Part shown: positions 56,901 to 64,000 of the stretch, piece by piece | Layout of the letters: each line of letters starts with the position of its first letter | Numbering within the stretch: position 1 is the stretch's first letter | Source of the DNA: Callorhinus ursinus | Taxonomy: Eukaryota > Chordata > Mammalia > Carnivora > Otariidae | Direction: 5' to 3' | Assembly: GCF_003265705.1 (NCBI RefSeq) | Contig: NW_020313278.1 | Span: forward strand, 1,011,150-1,075,149 | Length of the DNA: 64,000 nt | Made by a program: the position numbers and the translations under genes | Notes under the pieces: generated by a model | What the model was told of the DNA's origin: nothing | The model's input: only the letters and a program-made list of their open reading frames with translations | The model's database searches: none

Positions 56901-57485
56901 GAGGAGGGGGTGGTGAGGTCAAGAAATTTATTTTCTTTGTTTCCTCCTTGAAAGGTCAATCAGGGTCCACTGCATCTCTTGACCGAAGGTCATAGCTTCC
57001 TGTCCAGACAGCCCTCTGCTCACACCTGTCCTTGTCTCCAGATTCTGGTAACTGCTTCTTCCTCTTCCTCGACCCAGGATTATCGTTCGACACACTAAGT
57101 TCGTCTTCCACATCCTTTTCCCCTCCTTGCCCCTTAAGCCCTGGTTACCTCCTACCTCCCTGCTCTCCCCCGGGGCTTACCATCCTCCTCCTCCGCAGGG
57201 CCTTGGCTCTTGCCAGCACGAGATAACCCTTCCTTGCAGCCCACTTTCTGAGGAATCAGCTGATAGCAGATTCAAGCAGGGGCTCTCCGCCCGGGGCCAC
57301 ACATCGTGTGGGATTTTGCGTCTGTCTCTGCTGTTCTCGGAAGAAGGTCCATAGCCTCTGCCTCACCCCCATTCTCAAACCATAAAAAAGTTAAGAACCA
57401 CTGGATCTTAGGTATCTGTCACTTCTCCCGGGATCATTAGATTTTTACGGAGGACTTTTGAATAGCCAAAGAATGGATCTTTAAT
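56901..57485. other. Pyrimidine-rich unique sequence, no gene seen
   Basis: C/T-rich around 57050-57200 with CAG/GT words that could pass for splice sites, but no consistent exon. Confidence 0.4.
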
Positions 57486-57497
57486 GGCGGCATTCTT

Positions 57498-57688
57498 CTT
57501 TTTTTTTTTTTTAAGATTTTATTTATTTATTGGACAGAGAGAGACACAGCGAGAGAGGGAACACAAGCAGGGGGAGCGGGAGAGGGAGAAGCAGGCTTCC
57601 CATGGAGAGGCGGGGCTCAGTTCCAGGACCCTGGGACCATGACCTGAGCCAAAGGCAGACGCTTAACGACTGAGCCACCCAGGTGCCC
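57498..57688 (-). mobile_element. CAN SINE with a small internal deletion
   Basis: Reverse SINE, head 'gagccacccaggtgccc'. The body lacks the usual 'gagcagggagcccgatgt' segment around 57602. Flanking ggcattctt and ggcattatt suggest a short duplication. Confidence 0.9.
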
Positions 57689-57699
57689 GGCATTATTAA

Positions 57700-58280
57700 T
57701 TCTTTCGCGGTGGGAGCACATGGATGGCAGGGCGTGGGGCAGCCTGGAGCCCGCTTGGTTGGCCCTACATGGCCCAGGCTTGCCTGACAGCTGGGCTAAT
57801 GTGGCTTAATGTATAGCGACTGGTTTTATTATCCCAAAGTGAGAAAACGGAGTCTGAGAGATTGATGTGGGATTCTAAAGAGACCAGATTTACTATCCTC
57901 TAAAACTTTTCCGGAGTGAAAGACAGAGGACAATGCTAATAAAAAACAACATGCTCAATTAAATGGACCAGAGAACAGATAACAAAACCTTGAAACCAGG
58001 GAGTTTGGCTGGCCGATGTAGGCTGGAGAATATTTAAGTGGGGAAGAAATGGGTAGAGGAAAGGAAAAGGGAAGTTTCTCCCTTTTTTTTGCTGGGTGAT
58101 CTGATCTCTACCTCTAGAAATTGGGAAGCAAAGTGCACATACCCTCATTTCTTAGTGACATCATGTGGTCTGATATCAGGAGGAGGGTAGATTTTTGGGG
58201 ATGGAATTCTTTTTCCTTTTTTTCTGTCTCTTTCCCTCCTCCTCCCGCTCTTTCTTCTGTCTGTTTCTGTTTTTGTCTGT
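57700..58280. other. Unique sequence ending in a polypyrimidine tract
   Basis: 58205-58281 is a long C/T tract that leads into the exon-like block at 58286. Confidence 0.45.
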
Positions 58281-58285
58281 TGCAG

Positions 58286-58377
58286 AAAGCCCTGACAAGA
58301 TGCTAGTTGTGGCCGGAGGCAATTTTACCAACATTGTCTCTGATTTGCAACTTGCCAGCTACCCCGACCTTGGGCAG
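58286..58377 (+). other. Exon-like block, possibly MIR-derived
   Basis: A long polypyrimidine tract and 'tctgttgcag' precede 58286, and 'cttgggcag' is followed at once by 'gtgata' after 58377. This gives a 92-nt block with consensus-like acceptor and donor. One frame is open throughout and reads (from the third base) SPDKMLVVAGGNFTNIVSDL then QLASYPDLGQ. The donor side lies in MIR sequence ('accttgggcaggtgat' against MIR 'accttgggcaagt'), a known route by which MIRs become exons. I recognise no protein family, so it may be a decoy, a non-coding exon or a cryptic exon. Confidence 0.25.
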
Positions 58378-58500
58378 GTGATATTAACCCAGTTGAGATT
58401 TAGTTTCTTTTGTGGAAGGGCTGTGGAACTTGGATGAAATGATACATCTAAAGCCATTAGATACTGTCTAGGAGTTACAGTCAATTAATAAATGTTAGCT
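58335..58500 (+). repeat. MIR SINE, diverged
   Basis: 'gcaacttgccagctacccc', 'gaccttgggcaggtgatat', 'gttgagatttagtttcttt', 'gaaatgatacatctaaagc' in MIR order. Confidence 0.55.
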
Positions 58501-59670
58501 CTCCTCCTTTCTCCTTGTAACAAAATGAGCCAGCCCCTACTGCCTCTAATTAATAAATGTGCATTTGAAAGATACTGACACAGTGAACAAGGAACTGTGT
58601 GTGTCTCTTTTTTGCTGCTGCCTGGACACAAAGGGGCTGAAGTTGCCGCTTATAAATGTTGGGGGGAAGAGGGGGTGGGGTTGTGATTCTGGTTTTAAGG
58701 TGTGGAGTAGGCAGGGGTGGTTTTTGAAATGCAAATGTGCATTGTGTTGCCATGACAAAGATGTGGCAAGGAAATAGAAAAATCACAGAACTTCAGAGGC
58801 AGAACAGACTTTCAAACCAAATACCTCTATTTTCTGCGCCCAGAGTGGGACGGAGGGTCGGAAGGGTGCAAGTGTTCTTATGGGGGCAGCAGGACAAAGG
58901 CGTATTGTCTAGAGTTTGAGACGCTTTCTTTTAAACCTTTTAAGAGATCTGAAATTAAAATAAATGCTTTTTGTGTGTGTTTAATGTAGATTTTTTTTTT
59001 GAAGTCTGGAAAAGCTGTTTACAGGCAATGGTATCCTAAAAATCAAGCAAATATGGTTTTGAAATCAAAGCTGCCCGAATCAGTGATCAGTCTAGAATGA
59101 GGCCTCCTATACAGTGTACGTGGCCATATAATGTAAAAAGACAATGCAACCAACTATCTTAAGTGTCATACCAACTAAAATACCAAATAAATTTTGAACA
59201 GTGGAAAAAAAAATGCTTCCTTATCCTCTTCTGTGCTATAAAGAGGTAGAACAGTTGTCTGCTCCGTGTCCTCCAAGTGCTAGAGGGCAGAAGGTGTTGG
59301 CTCTTCAGCATCCATCTCTACATGCCTCTGCCTTCCTGTGCTTGACTCTGAGGGCCCTTGGGGCCAACGGCATGATCTGCCTGTGCATGGGGAAGGCTGG
59401 AGGGTTTAGGGAGTTGCCACTCCTGAAAGCAGCCCTCCACCAACAAGGGCTGGGAGTGGGTAGGAAATACTGCAGATTCCTTGCCCCTTCGATGGGAAAT
59501 GGAGGGGTGTTCAGCACTGTCTGCCCAGAGTTACCCAGTGGTATTGAAGCCCGCTTTGTGTACAAGGCATCTTTCTGGATAATGCATACTTAGCTGTCTC
59601 TCTCTCTGTCTCACTTTCCTCTCCATACACCTGCAAGCTCCTCCCAGATAGACTATTTTCACTAGAAAAC
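58501..59670. other. Mostly AT-rich unique sequence, no gene seen
   Basis: 58960-59200 is AT-rich and non-repetitive. The 130-codon plus frame at 59201-59593 has no recognised domain. Confidence 0.4.
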
Positions 59671-59675
59671 CTGTG

Positions 59676-60136
59676 TAATAGTTCATTTTATGTGTCAACT
59701 TGACTGGGCCACCAGGTGGCTGGAAAAAACATGACTTCTGGGTGTGTCTGTGAGGGGGTGCCCGGATGAGATTAGCATTTGAATTGGTAGACTGAGAAAA
59801 GCAGATGGCCCTCCTCCATGTTGGGTGGGCATCGTGCAGTCCATTGAGGGCCTGCATAGAACAAAGTGGCGGAGAAATTAATTGCCTCACGGGCTGAGCT
59901 GCAACATTGCTCTCCCGGTCTCAGTGCTCCTGGACCTTAAGTGTTCAGATCTAGAGTGGAATCTCCACCATCAGCTATCTGACTCTCGGACCATCAAAGT
60001 ATAGGGCTGGCTTTCCTGGGTCTCTAGCTTGGAGATGGCAGACAGGGGGACTTCTCGGTCTCCATCATTGTGTGGGCCAGTCCCTTAAAATAAATACATG
60101 TATCCTCTTGGTTCTGTTCTCTGGAGAACCCTGACT
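59676..60136 (+). repeat. Ancient interspersed repeat, family not assigned
   Basis: A well-known mammalian repeat by its text: 'atgtgtcaacttgactggg', 'ggatgagattagcatttga', 'ggtagactgagaaaagcag', 'ggcttttcctgggtctcta'-like centre, and end 'ggttctgttctctggagaa', 'ccctgactt'. Nearly complete. Confidence 0.65.
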
Positions 60137-60289
60137 TGAACACCTTGTCTAGGGTCTGCTCTCGGGGAACCCAGTGGAGATGGCTGGCCATCTGTGATTT
60201 TGTGGAAGCATCTTGACCTCAGGAACAAGTCCTGGGAACCCTTCTTTAGGGGTTCTTGTCAATACCGAAATAGCTGGGAAGTTGTAGAG

Positions 60290-60440
60290 CGTTAGACAGA
60301 GATCTGACTTCAAAGCTAGGTGACTCTGTTCAGACCCCAGAATTGCCTCTTACCACCTGTGTAAGCTTGGGCACTGTCTTAATCCTGGTGAAACTCAAGT
60401 TTCCTCATCTGTAAAATGAAAGGAGTAATCTCCTTCACCA
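60290..60440 (+). repeat. MIR SINE
   Basis: 'gttagacagagatctgact', 'ttaccacctgtgtaagctt', 'gtttcctcatctgtaaaat'. Confidence 0.7.
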
Positions 60441-60544
60441 GGCTAGGGCAAAGCCAGGAAACAATGTCCTTTTACATGAGAGGACTTTGTACTTTGAAAA
60501 AGTGCAGGCAGCATGAGCCCTGTAACTGAGAGGCATTGGGACTT

Positions 60545-60700
60545 AGGAGAAAGACACAGACCTTGGGGTCAAACACAGCTTTGTTCATTCCCTGATTGGC
60601 TGCATCTCATCTGCATGCTCTTGGTCAAGTAACTTAACCACTTTGAGACCCAGTTCCTCATCTGCTGAATAGACATGCTCATTAGGGTACTAAGGACATA
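60545..60700 (+). repeat. MIR SINE
   Basis: 'accttggggtcaaacacag', 'ttggtcaagtaacttaacc', 'cagttcctcatctgctgaa'. Confidence 0.65.
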
Positions 60701-60704
60701 TTAG

Positions 60705-61060
60705 GGTAAAGGCTGTAACAAAGAGGCCCCCAAATGCAGCGATTTTAAGTGTAGAGAAGTCCATTTTGTCTCTCACACAAGAGTCAGCGTGAGTGTTTCC
60801 AGGCAGGCATCCCCATGAAGTCATTCAGGGACCCAGATTCCTTCTACTTTGTCACTCTGCTAATACTGGCATGGCCAAGTGCGCTCACCAGGAGTACATC
60901 TAGGGAATGGGGACTAGCAGCTCCTTTTAAGGCGGTGACATGGAAACTCCACCTCTGTTTAGTTCCCACTGGTCGGAGTTAGTCACATGGTCACACCTAG
61001 TTGCAAGGGAGGCTGGGAAATCTCATCTCTTATCTGAGCGCCAAAGCTATGTGTCTTGCT
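60705..61060 (-). repeat. Ancient interspersed repeat (LTR-like), family not assigned
   Basis: Same family as 14181-14540, opposite strand: 'aagtcattcagggacccag', 'attccttctactttgtcac', 'gttagtcacatggtcacac', 'ttgcaagggaggctgggaa'. Confidence 0.55.
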
Positions 61061-62000
61061 AAAATTTGCAGGGGGCTCTATTACCTCCTTGTTGTGAAGC
61101 TTAAACCAGATCTTGTCTGCCAAGATTTAGTTATTACTTGTCTTTATTGTTAGAGCAGCCGACAGGAGGTTCTGGATCCTGAGGATAAACTGAGAAGGGG
61201 GCCTTTGTAATAAGCTGGGATCCTTTCAGAGACCCCTTTGCAGAGTCAGAGCCTCTCCCTTCCCCGCCCCACTCCTGCACTACAGTTCCGTGAGCATCCC
61301 AGCCCTGGTTCCGTGGAGCCCACCTACACGAGTGAACCTGTTTCCAAGCCATGACTAGGCAGGGCAGTGGACTAAACTGGAGGAATTCAGCACTGGCTGG
61401 GATGATCAAGCAGACGACACGAAATCCAGGCTCACCTGTGTAGTCCACCAGCATCAGTGAAATCCCACCTGGCGGCCGTGGGGTAGGGGGGTGCGGGACA
61501 TCCTTCCGAGGGCCGGCCGAGTGAGGGAGAAAGGAGAGGGATATGGTGACAAAGCAAGGAGCCTGGGAACAAACTGAATTCTGCTCCTTCCTTTGCCTTG
61601 AACGTGCTGAGGGGCTTTAAGCCTACCTTTGTGTCTCCCTCACCCCCACTTTACACATCTGATTCTGGTTTTTTATGAGTCCAAGGCAGACCGACCAACG
61701 AGTATTTACTCACCCCCGCCTGGCTTTTTCCAGGTTTATTTGGGGGGCAAAATTCATATTTGGGCTTGGTTTAGCTTGGGGCTTAGGAACGAGGTCCGTG
61801 TAGTCACTTATTCTAGTGTTTATTGAGCACCTACTGTGTGCCAGGCTGTGCCATTGTAGGTTCTAGTTGCTCACGGGTAGAGGGTGGTGGAGAAACCAGC
61901 AGGCTTCCCATGCAGTCCCGTGAGTGATGGAGGGTGGGCTGCCGGAGTCAGGGCTGACCATGCCCCGAAGACTTCAGGAGAGGCAGGGGTTTGTATTAAT
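61061..62000. other. Unique sequence, no gene seen
   Basis: 61805-61860 carries a MIR-like end ('gcacctactgtgtgccagg'). Nothing else recognised. Confidence 0.4.
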
Positions 62001-62004
62001 AATA

Positions 62005-62205
62005 GAAGGGGCTGATGTTTGCTGAGTCTCTTCCATATGCCAGGTTTTGTGCTAACAGTATCTCATAGGTTTTTAGCCCTACAAGGTAGATTCTATTATT
62101 CACACTAGTTTACAGACAAGAAGACTGAGGATCAGAGAGGTTAAGTAATTTGCATCAAGTCACACAGCTTCTAAGAAGCATAACTGGGATTCGAAGCAGG
62201 CCCGT
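62005..62205 (-). repeat. MIR SINE, nearly complete
   Basis: Antisense MIR: 'tccatatgccaggttttgt', 'tacagacaagaagactgag', 'gatcagagaggttaagtaa', 'acacagcttctaagaagca', 'ggattcgaagcag'. Confidence 0.8.
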
Positions 62206-62224
62206 TGTCAGCACACTGCAGTCC

Positions 62225-62375
62225 CATAAGCCAAACCCTGGCCCTGGTTTGCTTTTGTAAACAAAGTTTTATTGGAACACAGACAAACTCATTCATTTAC
62301 GTATTTTCTGTGGCTGTTTTTCCTCTAGTGGCAGAGTTGGTTCTGCCCAGAAAAAGTTTACTGAATCCTGCTTTG
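62225..62375 (+). mobile_element. hAT-Charlie-like fragment
   Basis: 'ttgtaaacaaagttttatt', 'ggaacacagacaaactcat', 'tcatttacgtattttctgt', then after an internal gap 'cagaaaaagtttactgaat'. Same family as 9367-9560. Confidence 0.7.
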
Positions 62376-63780
62376 TTACGTGCAGTTATTTAATTCCCAC
62401 GCCAGTCTGATTATGCCCCCCCTTACACCAGGTGGGGAAACTGAGGCAGAGAGAGGCACTGTTGCTCCTCTGAGGCCACCCAGCAGAATGGCTGCCGCCT
62501 GTGAATGTCCTTCCGGCCCTCCCTGCAAGTTTAATTTTCACATTTAATATAGCAGGAGGAAGAGAAAAGGTACCTGTTAGAACTGGCTGTGAGCAGATGT
62601 CAAAATATTTTCTGTAGCACCAGAAATGTGCATCGGGAAGGAAAATCTCAAGGACCAGAACTTTCAATATTTTTCTTCATGGTGACCACACATCGGGGGG
62701 GGGGGGAGATTTGGCAGCCTGCCCCAAATGGTCTGTCCGTGGGAGCCTGTGGGGCGGGCTGGAAAAAGCTGTGAATGATAGTACCGGGCGCCTGGGGTTG
62801 CTGCAAGGGTTAACTGAGGGTGACACATGCCAAGAGCCCAGGCTGTGTCTGACAACAGAGGGTCCACACATGCATTTGCTCTCCTGTGTCCTAGAGCCGT
62901 TCCCAAGGGATATTCTTAGTTCAGGCAGTATCAGATTGGTGTGGGCGGCTCTCCCTGAGGTCTCTCACCTGCAAGCTGGCTCTCCCTGGTTGTGTGGCCT
63001 CAGATCGCTGTCAGGCTGTCCACTATGTAGGCTGCAGGTGCACGCTTCTGGTCCCCCATTCACAATAAATGTTCCTCCACTCCCCTGCCTTCCCCTGTGG
63101 GCTGTAAGCTCCCTCAGGGCTCCAGCTGTGTCTCCCTTAGCCCCAGGCTGCAGAAGGAGAGCCTGAGAAGGATGGGGCATGGAAGGGCCCACCTGCCTTT
63201 CTTGTTGCTTTTATTATTATTTTGCTACTTTTACTTCTACTTGGCACCAAGTGTTGTTGAAAATCCACAACTTTGGAAAATGTGTATTTCCACCCCCCAC
63301 CACGGGCAAACAGCACACCTTACATCCTTACAGGAGCTTTAAAGAAATAAACTACAGTTCATTTCTGAAACTTTGTCCCCAGCCGAATGAGAGCCTTGGA
63401 GAAGATAAAAGGGATGCCTTTTGAAGCAGGGTTATTACCTTACATCCTTTAAAGTGATCAAATTATGGATCATCAAAGGAGAACGGATGGCGGAGGAGGG
63501 AGGGTGCTTGCTTCCATCGCCTTCCAGATGGCGCCACTTATTAATTCACGTGTCATTGTGCGCAGGCACTTAAGGCCCCAGGGAACTGACAGGCACACGT
63601 TCAAGGGCTGAGCTGGAGCAGACTGAATGGCATAAACGAGCTAATGAATGGACATCACTTTGCACGGTGCCTGGCACCCGGGAAACGCTTCATAACCATC
63701 AGCCACTGTTCCTCCTGCGGACTGAAAGCAGTTCCCAGCTGGGGTGACTGTGTTGGGTGCTCGCAATGCCTCGATCGGCA
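62376..63780. other. Unique sequence, no gene seen
   Basis: Includes a G-run at 62695-62706. Around 63540-63680 are words like an L2/MIR end ('gcacggtgcctggcaccc'). The 151-codon plus frame at 62711-63166 has no domain. Confidence 0.4.
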
Positions 63781-63784
63781 GCCC

Positions 63785-64000
63785 CCCAAAAAGGTATGTC
63801 CCTCCCCAGAACAAGTGAATGGGGCTTTGTTTGGAGAAAGGATCTTTGCAGACGTAATTAAAGATCTTGCGATGAGATCCTTCTGGATTATCTGGTTGGT
63901 CCTGGCTCCAAATCCACTGAAAGGTGGATTTGAGAGGGGAGAAGACACAGACATAGAGGAGGGGGGATGCATAAGAGACCACCGTATGATGATGGAGAAA
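63785..64000 (+). mobile_element. MLT1-type MaLR LTR, cut by the window edge
   Basis: Sense MLT1: 'aggatctttgcagacgtaa', 'ttaaagatcttgcgatgag', 'atccttctggattatctgg', 'gaagacacagacatagagg'. It continues beyond the window. Confidence 0.75.

Noticed and set aside
1..64000. CRISPR arrays, operons, phage or plasmid features
   Set aside because: The repeat content is that of a carnivore nuclear genome. No regularly spaced repeats or prokaryotic gene layout occur.

Overview
This window is nuclear DNA from a caniform carnivore. About two dozen tRNA-Lys-derived CAN SINEs (SINEC family) are scattered through it, each starting with a variant of 'ggcgcctgggtggctcag' and ending in a TC-rich stretch plus 'aaataaaatcttt'. 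The body of these SINEs lacks the dog-type consensus and the mustelid-type tail, so I infer an arctoid such as a bear or a pinniped. The species cannot be fixed from the sequence alone. The other repeats are those expected of any eutherian genome: L1, L2, MIR, MLT1-type MaLR LTRs, and hAT and Tigger DNA transposons.

I found no protein-coding gene that I can support. The translated open frames are short or fall in GC-rich or repeat sequence, and none shows a recognisable domain apart from two relics. One is the C-terminal end of an L1 ORF2 (41.6-42.3 kb, minus strand). The other is an intronless, frameshifted and 3'-truncated retrocopy of PIH1D2 (23.0-24.0 kb, minus strand). The window is therefore intergenic or lies inside a large intron. 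One 92-nt exon-like block with good splice signals (58286-58377) is the only candidate for a real or cryptic exon.

Layout: 0-8 kb is mostly unique, GC-rich sequence with MIR remnants. 8.5-16 kb is a retrotransposon cluster with two degraded L1s and more than ten SINEs, some nested in others. 16-23 kb holds MLT1 LTRs, MIRs and L1 3' ends. 23-24.3 kb is the PIH1D2 retrocopy joined to an L1 3' end, followed by a SINE and a consensus CTCF motif (24.7 kb). 25-35 kb has a MER5A-like element, MLT1s, a complete Tigger-type transposon and SINE pairs. 35-41 kb is mixed unique sequence, MIRs and a GAT microsatellite. 41.3-42.3 kb is an L1 tail. 44.7-44.85 kb is an AT-rich inverted repeat. 45-50 kb has an MLT1, a SINE and a long L2. 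51.7 kb carries a (TG)n(CG)n tract. 53-64 kb has MLT1s, MIRs, an hAT fragment and a last MLT1 cut by the window edge.

Nothing here is a new multi-gene system. The points most worth checking are the PIH1D2/L1 junction, the CTCF motif, the 44.7 kb inverted repeat, the 64-bp alternating purine-pyrimidine tract, the MIR-derived exon-like block, and several AT-rich, TAAT-rich non-repeat stretches that read like conserved enhancers. Repeat family names were assigned by eye, without a database search.
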